Shown piece after piece: positions 49,722 through 57,746 of a stretch of 64,000 nucleotides of DNA. The first letter of the stretch is position 1, and the number at the start of each line of letters is the position of its first letter. This stretch comes from Cellvibrionaceae bacterium AOL6 (lineage in GTDB: Bacteria; Pseudomonadota; Gammaproteobacteria; Pseudomonadales; Cellvibrionaceae), in assembly GCA_003265435.1 (NCBI GenBank), contig NOXC01000003.1, positions 62,001 to 126,000 on the forward strand, in the 5' to 3' direction. The position numbers were made by a program, and so were the translations under genes. Below the pieces are notes generated by a model. That model had not been told where the DNA came from and did no database searches. It saw nothing but the letters and a program-made list of their open reading frames with translations.

Positions 49722-50645
49722 TTAGTCGGGGTTTCTTTCCGCGATGCGCATCACTGCACTGCGCGAACGAATATTTTCGGACAACTCTTTCTCTCCCGCT
49801 TTCACTGCGCGCCCAATAAGCTTGAGCGGCGAGCGCAACTGATCATGAGTGACCGGTACGCCCTGCGGAAAATCCTGACTTTTTGAATACTTTCTAAAAA
49901 AACGCTTAACGATACGATCTTCGAGCGAGTGAAAACTGATTACGACCATACGACCGCCCGGAGCCAGCATGGACATCGCTGAATCCAGAGCGCGCTCCAG
50001 ATCCACCAACTCCTGATTCACTTCTATTCTGATCGCCTGAAACACCCTCGTGGCGGGATGCTTTTTTTCTTCGTGTCGCTTGGGGACGGCCTCTTCGATC
50101 AATCGCGCCAACTGCTCGGTTCGCACGATAGGCTGCTCCGCACGTGCCGCGATGATGCGTCGTGCGATGCGCGGCGCAAATCGCTCTTCGCCGTAGTCCC
50201 GAAACACACGAATCATTGTGTGCTCATCCGTGTCGGCGACCCATTGCGCGGCAGACACTCCCCGAGTGGTATCCATCCTCATATCGAGTGGCCCATCGCG
50301 CATGAAGCTAAAGCCGCGCTCGGCATCATCCAACTGAGGCGAGGACACCCCTAAATCCAGCAATACGCCCGCGACGTGCCCTTGGCATTCCGGGAGCGCC
50401 TGAGCCATATCCGCAAAACTGTCGTGGCAAATCGAAAAACGGGCATCCTCACCCTCAAGTGCACGCGCTACCTCGACGGCTTGTGGATCTTTATCGAAAG
50501 CCGTTAAACGGCCGCCATCGGACAACTGCTTTAAAATCGCTCGACTGTGACCGCCACGACCGAATGTGCCATCGATATACACGCCGTCGCGATCCTGAAT
50601 AAGGGCTTCGACGGACTCCTTAAGCAGTACCGAATAATGCTCCAT
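49722..50645 (-). CDS. rsmH: 16S rRNA (cytosine1402-N4)-methyltransferase RsmH
   Basis: A 307-residue SAM-dependent methyltransferase. It starts MEHYSVLLKESVEAL and has the SAM-binding DGTFGRGGHSRAIL and LLDLGVSSPQLDDAERGFSF. VISFHSLEDRIVKRFFR is a further family mark. 17 bp after mraZ. Confidence 0.96.
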   Translation of the reverse strand: MEHYSVLLKESVEALIQDRDGVYIDGTFGRGGHSRAILKQLSDGGRLTAFDKDPQAVEVARALEGEDARFSICHDSFADMAQALPECQGHVAGVLLDLGVSSPQLDDAERGFSFMRDGPLDMRMDTTRGVSAAQWVADTDEHTMIRVFRDYGEERFAPRIARRIIAARAEQPIVRTEQLARLIEEAVPKRHEEKKHPATRVFQAIRIEVNQELVDLERALDSAMSMLAPGGRMVVISFHSLEDRIVKRFFRKYSKSQDFPQGVPVTHDQLRSPLKLIGRAVKAGEKELSENIRSRSAVMRIAERNPD

Positions 50646-50662
50646 GCTGTGTTGCGCCCCCT

Positions 50663-51106
50663 CTATATATTGAGAGACAGCATCGCTGGTGGGATTTCTT
50701 CATCATCCGCACCTACGAGCGTGGCATTCCAGGCATCTTCATCCCAGAGTTCAAATTTGGAGCCCAGGCCGACCAACATCAAACGCTTTTCCAGCCCGGC
50801 AAAATCACGCAGAGTCGGCGGCAACAGGACGCGCCCGTTTCCGTCTACCGTAAATTCATGGGCGTAGCCGATCACGAGTCGCTGCGCGCGCGCCGCCGCT
50901 TTGTAGACGGTGGGCAGAGCTTGAATCTGGGGCAAGACCTTGTCTTCCCACTCTCTGAGTGGGTAAAGGGTCAGACAACGCTCCTGAATATGGGCGGTAA
51001 TCACAATCTGACCGCCACAGACGGACGTCAGCTGTTCCCGACATTTGGTCGGTATCGCGATTCGCCCCTTGGCGTCCATATTGATTGAATGACTGCCCTG
51101 AAACAC
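50663..51106 (-). CDS. mraZ: Transcriptional regulator MraZ
   Basis: A 147-residue DNA-binding protein of the AbrB-like type, with two SpoVT-AbrB repeats, that represses its own dcw operon in E. coli. The family start is MF-GSHSINMDAKGRIAIP. Here GTG 51106 gives VFQGSHSINMDAKGR, the normal N-terminus, and AGGGG lies at about 7 bases; the frame extends to 51136 with unrelated residues. First gene of the dcw cluster. Confidence 0.92.
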   Translation of the reverse strand: MFQGSHSINMDAKGRIAIPTKCREQLTSVCGGQIVITAHIQERCLTLYPLREWEDKVLPQIQALPTVYKAAARAQRLVIGYAHEFTVDGNGRVLLPPTLRDFAGLEKRLMLVGLGSKFELWDEDAWNATLVGADDEEIPPAMLSLNI

Positions 51107-51108
51107 CA

Positions 51109-51138
51109 GGATCCCCTTTTTACCCCCACCGCACACTT
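51109..51138 (-). promoter_or_regulatory. Candidate MraZ binding boxes
   Basis: On the minus strand two GGGG blocks (51113-51116 and 51123-51126) are spaced exactly 10 bases apart, with a GTGT at 51133-51136 continuing the spacing. This resembles the 10-base-phased TGGGN repeats bound by MraZ in E. coli. The third unit is poor. Confidence 0.4.
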
Positions 51139-51185
51139 AGGGGTCACTAAATTACACTGAAATGCACTTTTCACCACTTTTTCAC

Positions 51186-51213
51186 ACTATATTTCAGTGC
51201 TCGCTAAAGTCAA
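51186..51213 (-). promoter_or_regulatory. Sigma-70 promoter of the dcw cluster (Pmra)
   Basis: On the minus strand TTGACT (51208-51213) and TATAGT (51186-51191) have a 16-base spacer. The start would be near 51179, leaving a leader of about 70 bases that holds the candidate MraZ boxes. Confidence 0.75.
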
Positions 51214-51540
51214 GGAATGTATGGACAGAAATACGATGTAAGTTATTGAAACTTATAGGGTTTTCGAGAGTTTTCAAGAGTGGGAGCGGTACAAAACACA
51301 CAACAAAACAACAACCTAGAAGCACAAAGCTAGAAACTACTTTAAGTTCAAGATTATTTTCAGCTGAAAAATGGGTACGCAAAGACTTGGAGGGAATAAT
51401 GCGACAACGAAGCGAGCACTGGCAGCCCACTGTCTTCTCGCTGAGAGCATGCACGAGCCGAAGGTCCTGCAGTGCAACCGCATACGGGCTTTACTTTAGC
51501 ATAAAAAAACTGGATAGGTATACAGTAAGAAGAGAAAACT
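51214..51540. other. AT-rich gene-free stretch between mraZ promoter and rnpB
   Basis: 327 bases, poorer in GC than the surroundings, with oligo-A runs and no convincing gene. Frames on both strands (for example plus 51162-51542) show no known motif and overlap the mraZ promoter. It lies 3' of rnpB. Confidence 0.6.
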
Positions 51541-51878
51541 GAGCTGGCCTGTAAGCCGGGTTCTGTCGTGGACAATCATTCATCTGGGACAGGCATCACT
51601 GCCTGCCTCAAGCGACCTACCCGAATCCAGCGCGGGTCACGCCTATAGGATTCCTATTTGGTCTTGCTCCGAGTGGGGTTTACCATCGCCACGAACTGTT
51701 ACCAGTCGCGCGGTGCGCTCTTACCGCACCTTTTCACCCTTACCTTCCCAGAGGAAGGCGGTTTCCTTTCTGCTGCACTTTCCGTAGGCTCGCGCCCCCC
51801 AGGCGTTACCTGGCACTCTACCCTTTGGAGCCCGGACTTTCCTCCCGACCGAAGTCGAGCGATTGCCCAGCCAGCTCA
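51541..51878 (-). ncRNA. rnpB: RNase P RNA
   Basis: The minus strand carries the bacterial type A RNase P core: GAGGAAAGTCCGGGCTCC near 51845, GCCAGGTAACGCCTGGGG, AAGGGTGAAAAGGTGCGG, GGTAAACCCCACTCGGAGCA and the end ATGAATGATTGTCCACGACA. The ends (GAGCTGGC at 51877 and GCCAGCTC at 51541) pair as helix P1. It catalyses tRNA 5' processing with RnpA. A weak promoter (TTCTCT-N17-TAGTCT, 51886-51914, GC-rich discriminator) lies upstream. The location just before mraZ is as in Pseudomonas. Exact ends are approximate. Confidence 0.95.
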
Positions 51879-51971
51879 GGCGCGCAGACTAGCACAGCGT
51901 CGCCCAGGAGAGAAGCGCACAATCAGGGCGCTGCTATACTCGAATGAAAGCGTTTGCCAAGGGAGTGCGCC

Positions 51972-52919
51972 ATGCGTCATCGAATCCTTCTTCCCGTTCT
52001 CGGGTGTGCCACCGTCGTGTCTGCTCCAATACAGGCCGACAGCGACTTTCTCTTTATTCCAGCCCTGGCCTACCAGCAGAAAGAACTCAAGTTCGATCAG
52101 CGCTATAGCGGCGCCGACAGCAACCAGGCGGACTTCTCCGTGAGTCTCCCCGTGATCAGTGCGGGCTTCACAACAGTGTACGAGCGATTTTTTGTCGCGC
52201 TGAAATACGAGACCAACCTGTCTGACACGCCTACGAGCACTAACGAGACAGATCGCTCACAAAACCTGCAATTTAACCTCATGGCCGTTGACGGTAGCCA
52301 AATCAATGTTGGTCGCGAAGACCTCAGCTTGACCTTTGGTGTCTCGGTCTGGCAGAACCTCAACCTTTTTATCGGCTATCTCGACGGCAAAACGGAGGTC
52401 ACACCCCACCCCTTTTGCGCCGACCCGGGCCAGCAACCCGGGCTGATCTGCACGCGCGTCAACCGCGCTTTTCAACAGTTTTTTCTCGGCGATAACGGGT
52501 TCGTACAAAACCAACCCGAGTATGTTCAAACTTACTCGGAGCAAGGCCCGTTTATTGGCGCCAGTTACGCCTTCCAAGTAAATGCCTCGAACAGCCTGTC
52601 ATTGAGTCTGGCCTATGCGCAGATGGACGGACAATTCGAAGACAATGCCAACGATCCGGAAAATGCTTTTCAGGATGAAAACGGCGTCGCCAATTTTGTC
52701 GCTTTCGACTATCAGGGCGACAGCACAGGCACCAGCATCGCAGCCACTTGGACGGGCATTCTCGGCGAGAGAACAAATTATTTTATCGACCTGCGGCGCC
52801 AGTCCTACTCCATGGAAGCGCGTGACGCGACAGGCCTGCCCAATTACGAAGGCATCCAACTCGATACCGACGAGACAATGACGAGCATCAGCCTTGGCAT
52901 CAGCATGTATTTCGACTAG
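51972..52919 (+). CDS. Putative outer-membrane beta-barrel protein
   Basis: A 315-residue protein with a signal peptide (MRHRILLPVLGCATVVSAPI, cleavage after QA). The mature part alternates polar and hydrophobic residues and ends ISLGISMYFD with a terminal aromatic strand, as in outer-membrane barrels. ATG 51972 has GGGAG at good spacing. It is not a family I recognise. It converges on the kinase gene with 12 bp between and diverges from rnpB. Confidence 0.7.
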   Translation: MRHRILLPVLGCATVVSAPIQADSDFLFIPALAYQQKELKFDQRYSGADSNQADFSVSLPVISAGFTTVYERFFVALKYETNLSDTPTSTNETDRSQNLQFNLMAVDGSQINVGREDLSLTFGVSVWQNLNLFIGYLDGKTEVTPHPFCADPGQQPGLICTRVNRAFQQFFLGDNGFVQNQPEYVQTYSEQGPFIGASYAFQVNASNSLSLSLAYAQMDGQFEDNANDPENAFQDENGVANFVAFDYQGDSTGTSIAATWTGILGERTNYFIDLRRQSYSMEARDATGLPNYEGIQLDTDETMTSISLGISMYFD

Positions 52920-52931
52920 GGCCTGTTGACA

Positions 52932-55403
52932 CTAAAAACCGCCGGAGATCACACGGCGTTTCGGCTTTTGCTCGGCGCCCTCACCTTGCGCACTGATCGC
53001 AAGCCGCAGTTGTAGTAAACGGTCGCTGGGCCATTCAAATGCCGCAGCATCATCCAGGTAGCCTCGCGCCAAGGCACTTTGTTCTGGCGCCCTCAAATCT
53101 TCGACAACCGCGACATAGTGCTGCTCCAATCGACGCTTCGCTTCCAGCAGAGCGGGCCTTCCTGCCTGAATCCCTTCCGCTTCGGCTAAGTGACTCGCCG
53201 CCTTTCGATATTGGTCACGGCGCTCTACATGGGGTGCGGTCGACGCCATCAACGCCTCAGCATCAAACAGCAAGCGTTCCACCTCACTCGCGTGCCGCGC
53301 TCCCAACTCGAGCGCAGCATCCACTTCACTCAGCATGGCCTTCGAGGCGCCATAGCGCGCAAAGTGATCGCGCTCGACCGCGGCGCCTGACACATCATAA
53401 TTTTCCAAAGCCTCGTCAATGAGCGCGCGCTGTTCATCGAGCAATCGCGTTTGCGCTTCCTCCAGCGTCACGGCACCCGGAACCTGCTGCTCCGCACGCT
53501 GGATAGCCCGCCAAAGCTGAGCATTTCGAGACGCCGAGGGCGGCGTATTCAAAAGTGTGTCGACTTGTCCGAGCAGCGCTTGCTCAGCCATGCGTTGATC
53601 CCGATCACGGCGGGCCGACGCAAAATCCCGACGAAGCAACTCAAGATCAACATACCCGGCGTCGTGGCGACCCAGTTCGTCCAACACCACTTGAGCCGCC
53701 GCAAAGCGGCCCAGCCGAATGTTGTCTTGCACCACACTCGCGCTGCGCTGATGCAACTCAGCCTCAAGGCGCGCAAGATCGGAATGGCTCGGAGCCACTC
53801 TGCGAATGTGTTCGAGGGAGGCCTGAGCGGGCGCACTCCAGCCCGTAGAGGCCGCCAGATCCGATTCAACCTGCTCAACCAAGCCCGCGACGTTTTTGGC
53901 GACGAAACTCTGCTCAAGCTCGGAGGCTTGAGCCGCACTCAGCGCGGCGCGCAAGGGCGCCAGTTGTGCCCGCGGCGCATTCAGACTTTGAGCGTAATCA
54001 CGGTAATCCAAAGCGCGCTCAAGCTCGCCCTCCGCAACGGCCTGAAACCCCTTGGCAATAAATTCCGAAGCCATTTGTTCCAGTGCCGACATTGCCTCAG
54101 TGTTCTGCACATCCAGCTGACGCACCTGTCGATAGAGCTCGATCGCGCGATCCGTGCCGTCGTTCACATCGAGCGGATATCGCTCACGCAACAGAGCCGC
54201 TTCGTCAAGCAGCTCGGCGATCGCCAGCGCCTGCTGACGCTGGCTCTCATCCAACCTGGCTTGCGCAGCGAACTTTTCTTTCGGCAAAACATAGAAATGG
54301 GTATAAGCCATCCAGCTCACCGCAGCCACGACACACACTGCAGCACTTGCAATCACGGCCGTTAGACGGCGAGCCTTGCGACTACGCGCTTCTTTAGAGT
54401 GATCACGAATCACGGCCTTCGCGCTGCTGAGCACCCTCGTCAACTCTTCCTCAGTGGTGATCGGCGACGAGCCAGCCCCACCTTCCACCGCGTCAATTTC
54501 GGTAATGGCCGTGTCATCGTGAGTATGGGAGCGGGCATGAACCTGCGTCGCATCGCTCGCGCGTGCAATCTGATCGCGCTGAACCAGTGTGCGGAGTGTT
54601 TGCTCGAGTGATTCGACGGCATCGATCAGATCACGACCACGCGAGAAACGCTCGGAAGGCGACTTGGCCAGAAGGCGATCCATCAAACCTTGCAGACCAG
54701 CGAGCGACTCAGGCAGGGGCGGAGGTAATTCCTGAGCGTGAGCCAAGAGGGTTTCGACATCGGAGTCTTTGCGAAACGGCACCTCGCCGGTCAGCATCTC
54801 GTAAAAGAGCACGCCTAGACTGTAGAGATCGGCTCTCTGATCCAAAGCCTTGCCCTGTGCCTGTTCAGGGCTCATGTAAGCCGTCGTCCCGATCACCACC
54901 CCGGTTTGTGTCATCTGCTGACGATCTGCACCGGTATTTTTGACAATGCCAAAGTCGAGAATAACCGGGCGCCCAAGCTCGTCAAAAAGAATGTTGTCCG
55001 GCTTAATATCGCGATGAACAAAGCCCTTCTCTCCTGCATAGTCCAGCGCGGCCGCCACCGCTACGAGCACCCGCACGCTCTCTGACAGGGACAATCCCTG
55101 TCGTAAGCGCGACTTGAGGCTACCCCCTTCCAGATAGGCCATGACGATATACAGCTCGCCTCTGTGCGCCCCAACATCGTATACGGGCACAATGCCGGGA
55201 TGGGAAAGCTCAGCGATCACTTGGGCTTCGTGAATAAAACGTTTCGCCCAGTGTGCATCACTGGCGAGATGGCTGGACATGACCTTCACCGCGACTTCCT
55301 TACCGCCGTGGACCGGTCGACCGAGATACACGCTGGCCATGCCCCCGCGGCCAAGCCGCCGCGTCAGTGCGTAACCAGGAATGTCGGGCAAGCTGTGTTT
55401 CAT
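52932..55403 (-). CDS. Serine/threonine protein kinase with membrane anchor and coiled-coil tail
   Basis: An 823-residue Hanks-type kinase. The Gly-rich loop LGRGGMASVY (17-26), Lys40, catalytic Asp132 in HRDIKPDN and DFG (150-152) are intact, so it should be active. A Pro-rich acidic linker leads to one membrane helix (about 345-365, TAVIASAAVCVVAAVSWMAY). The remaining 450 residues are an Ala/Glu/Gln-rich alpha-helical tail, probably periplasmic, with no PASTA or known sensor domain. Start ATG 55403 is chosen since the open frame to 55529 runs into the divergent HAD gene promoter. Substrates unknown. Confidence 0.88.
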   Translation of the reverse strand: MKHSLPDIPGYALTRRLGRGGMASVYLGRPVHGGKEVAVKVMSSHLASDAHWAKRFIHEAQVIAELSHPGIVPVYDVGAHRGELYIVMAYLEGGSLKSRLRQGLSLSESVRVLVAVAAALDYAGEKGFVHRDIKPDNILFDELGRPVILDFGIVKNTGADRQQMTQTGVVIGTTAYMSPEQAQGKALDQRADLYSLGVLFYEMLTGEVPFRKDSDVETLLAHAQELPPPLPESLAGLQGLMDRLLAKSPSERFSRGRDLIDAVESLEQTLRTLVQRDQIARASDATQVHARSHTHDDTAITEIDAVEGGAGSSPITTEEELTRVLSSAKAVIRDHSKEARSRKARRLTAVIASAAVCVVAAVSWMAYTHFYVLPKEKFAAQARLDESQRQQALAIAELLDEAALLRERYPLDVNDGTDRAIELYRQVRQLDVQNTEAMSALEQMASEFIAKGFQAVAEGELERALDYRDYAQSLNAPRAQLAPLRAALSAAQASELEQSFVAKNVAGLVEQVESDLAASTGWSAPAQASLEHIRRVAPSHSDLARLEAELHQRSASVVQDNIRLGRFAAAQVVLDELGRHDAGYVDLELLRRDFASARRDRDQRMAEQALLGQVDTLLNTPPSASRNAQLWRAIQRAEQQVPGAVTLEEAQTRLLDEQRALIDEALENYDVSGAAVERDHFARYGASKAMLSEVDAALELGARHASEVERLLFDAEALMASTAPHVERRDQYRKAASHLAEAEGIQAGRPALLEAKRRLEQHYVAVVEDLRAPEQSALARGYLDDAAAFEWPSDRLLQLRLAISAQGEGAEQKPKRRVISGGF

Positions 55404-55517
55404 GTGACAACTCGTTCGTCGAAAACTGTCTGAAGTATAGACAGGTAACTCGAATAGAGACCGCAACCGACAAGCGGCGTACACTGAGATCAGGCTTTTG
55501 CGGACAGGAGCACACAG

Positions 55518-56294
55518 ATGGACGCGCACAATGACATCAAAGGCGTGCTATTGGACCTCGACGGCGTGTTCTATGTAGGAGAACGCGCCATTGAGGGTGG
55601 CCAGGCCTCGCTGCAGTGGCTGCGAGAACACGCTATTCCCTTTCGCTTTATCACGAACACGACCACACGCTCACCCGCCTCGCTTCTCGAGAAGCTCGAA
55701 AAGTTTGGCCTCCACGCCAAGGCCAGCGACGTCTTTACTGCGGTCAGTGCAACGGTGTCGTATTTGGAAAACGCTGGCGCCAATTCCGTTCACCTGCTGG
55801 TACGCGATGAAGTCAAACCGGCCTTCAAGGCATTCAAGCAAAGCGACTCCCCCGATTTCGTCGTCATCGGCGACATCGGCGCACGCTGGCATTACGACGA
55901 GTTGAATCAAGTCTTCAATATGCTTATGGAAGGCGCCACCCTGTTGACCATGCACAAGAACAAATATTGGCAGGGCGAAAATGGCTTGCTGATGGACATC
56001 GGCGCTTTCGTCGCTGCACTGGAATACGTCAGCGGTCAGGAGGCGATCGTGGTGGGCAAGCCTAACGGGGCGTTTTTCAGCCTCGCCTGCCAAAGTATGG
56101 GCTTAGCCAATCATGATGTCGCGATCATTGGCGACGACATTGAGAGTGATATTGGAGGAGGACGCACTGCAGGCTTGCGCAGCGCGCTTGTCAAAACAGG
56201 TAAGTATCGAGCGCGCACGCTAGCCGAAACGAAGGTGCGCCCCGACTGGGTGATCGACTCAATCGCCGACATCCACACCCTGTTCAGCATCTGA
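55518..56294 (+). CDS. HAD-family hydrolase (TIGR01458-like)
   Basis: A 258-residue phosphatase of the HAD superfamily with a C2 cap. Motif I is LLDLDGVFYVGE, motif II ITNTTTRSPASL, and motif IV GDDIESDIGGGRTAG. It resembles HDHD2/LHPP-type phosphohistidine or pyrophosphate phosphatases. ATG 55518 has CAGGAG upstream. Its 3' end overlaps the convergent GH28 gene by 36 bases. Confidence 0.87.
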   Translation: MDAHNDIKGVLLDLDGVFYVGERAIEGGQASLQWLREHAIPFRFITNTTTRSPASLLEKLEKFGLHAKASDVFTAVSATVSYLENAGANSVHLLVRDEVKPAFKAFKQSDSPDFVVIGDIGARWHYDELNQVFNMLMEGATLLTMHKNKYWQGENGLLMDIGAFVAALEYVSGQEAIVVGKPNGAFFSLACQSMGLANHDVAIIGDDIESDIGGGRTAGLRSALVKTGKYRARTLAETKVRPDWVIDSIADIHTLFSI

Positions 56295-57653
56295 TGCCTG
56301 CCAGCTCAATGTACCGTCAATGCGCTGACTGCCGATGACCACGTTGTCGAATTCTAATGCAGCCGCATTCTCTACATTAAAGGGCACTTCCGCTTCTTTT
56401 ACGACGATATTTTTGAAGAGTACGTCTTGCAGTGGTGCAGAATCCGGCGCGTGGATATCAAACACCGTGCCGGCTTTTTCCACCTCAATATTTTCGAATA
56501 CGATATCGCGATACGTTGAGGGGAAGTTGCCACCCAGCTTGCTGGGGTAGTTCATTTGGAACCAGAACAGACTATCAAAGGACTCCACTTTAAAATTCCT
56601 GATGCGGATATGCTCAACTAAGCCACCGCGATCGAGATTAGACTTAAAGCGAAAAGCGGACAAACCTTGGCGCAGCACGTTGTCCGTAAAATATACGCGC
56701 TTAATGCCACCCGACATTTCACTGCCCAATCCAATACCATCTTCACCGCCCATGTCGTTCTCGCGTACCACAATGTCCGTCGCGGGCACACCAATATCGC
56801 GGCCGTCTTTATCGCGCCCCGACTTCACAACGACCGAATCATCGCCCGTGCGAAACCAGCTCTTTTCTACAAGAACAAAAGAGCTGGACTCAATATCAAT
56901 GCCGTCATTGTTATGAAAGTGACTTTCCACACGCAAATTACGTACGGTGGCATGCTCCGTATAAATCAGGTGATTGATCCAGAACGGAGAATTTACGGAG
57001 TGATAATCTTCCAATAATACGCGCTCTGCTCGGTAGAATTGAATCAACGGGGGACGCAAATAATGTCCCTTCCCGAACTGACGCTTTTCCACATCGACAC
57101 CCTCAAAGCCCATACGCCGCAATGTGTCGATATCCTCATCTTGCTTTTCGTACCAGGCGATGAATTTGCTCTCACTATTTCCGTCAATTTTGCCCGGCCC
57201 GGTAATGGCCACGTCTTCGACATTGGCCGCATAAATGAAAGGTGAATACGTGTAGACCTCAGTCCCTTCCCAGCGGGTACGCACCACGGGCAAATAATGC
57301 TTAGGCTCCGCAGAAAATAACAGATGCGCCCCCTTCTCGAGATGCAGGTCGATTCGGCTTTTCAGGTGCAAAGGCCCCTTCGACAGCCACTGACCTTCTG
57401 GTAAAACCACTCGGCCTCCGCCGGCCTCCACGGCCGCTGCCATCGCAGCCAGAATGGCCGGACGCGCATCTTTTCTACCGCCTGGGACAGCGCCGTAGTC
57501 GACGATGGAAAATTGTTGCTGCGGAATGTTGGGCAATGCAATAGCGGCCACAATCTCATCCGCTTTTGCCCAGTCGTCCACGGCATCTTCAGCGTGGGAC
57601 GGCACAACGATCGCCATGACACTCAACACGATCGCAAAAATAGAAGACCTCAT
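56259..57653 (-). CDS. Secreted glycoside hydrolase family 28 (polygalacturonase-like)
   Basis: A 464-residue protein with a signal peptide (MRSSIFAIVLSVMAIVVPSH, cleavage after SHA). A right-handed beta-helix follows. GH28 active-site motifs are NNDGIDIES, TGDDSVVVKSG with the GDD acid pair, GEDGIGLGSEMSG, and RFKSNLDRG. The pattern is complete enough to expect hydrolysis of a pectic or related galacturonide. It lies 93 bp downstream of the TonB receptor gene behind a terminator. A tight substrate (homogalacturonan, rhamnogalacturonan) cannot be told. Confidence 0.9.
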   Translation of the reverse strand: MRSSIFAIVLSVMAIVVPSHAEDAVDDWAKADEIVAAIALPNIPQQQFSIVDYGAVPGGRKDARPAILAAMAAAVEAGGGRVVLPEGQWLSKGPLHLKSRIDLHLEKGAHLLFSAEPKHYLPVVRTRWEGTEVYTYSPFIYAANVEDVAITGPGKIDGNSESKFIAWYEKQDEDIDTLRRMGFEGVDVEKRQFGKGHYLRPPLIQFYRAERVLLEDYHSVNSPFWINHLIYTEHATVRNLRVESHFHNNDGIDIESSSFVLVEKSWFRTGDDSVVVKSGRDKDGRDIGVPATDIVVRENDMGGEDGIGLGSEMSGGIKRVYFTDNVLRQGLSAFRFKSNLDRGGLVEHIRIRNFKVESFDSLFWFQMNYPSKLGGNFPSTYRDIVFENIEVEKAGTVFDIHAPDSAPLQDVLFKNIVVKEAEVPFNVENAAALEFDNVVIGSQRIDGTLSWQASDAEQGVDVGD

Positions 57654-57688
57654 GACATACCTCGGGAAAAGTTAAATAGAACAGGCAT

Positions 57689-57720
57689 AAAAAAGGCGCA
57701 ACCGGTATACCGGTTGCGCC
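57689..57720 (-). terminator. Rho-independent terminator of the TonB receptor gene
   Basis: A perfect 12-bp palindrome stem, GGCGCAACCGGT-AT-ACCGGTTGCGCC (57695-57720), followed on the minus strand by six T. It is 26 bp after the receptor stop. Confidence 0.92.
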
Positions 57721-57746
57721 AGGGAGCGAGCAATATGCTTCAAGGG

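Noticed and set aside
51162-51542. 126-residue plus-strand frame between mraZ and rnpB
   Set aside because: It overlaps the mraZ promoter and the 3' end of rnpB and has no recognisable pattern.
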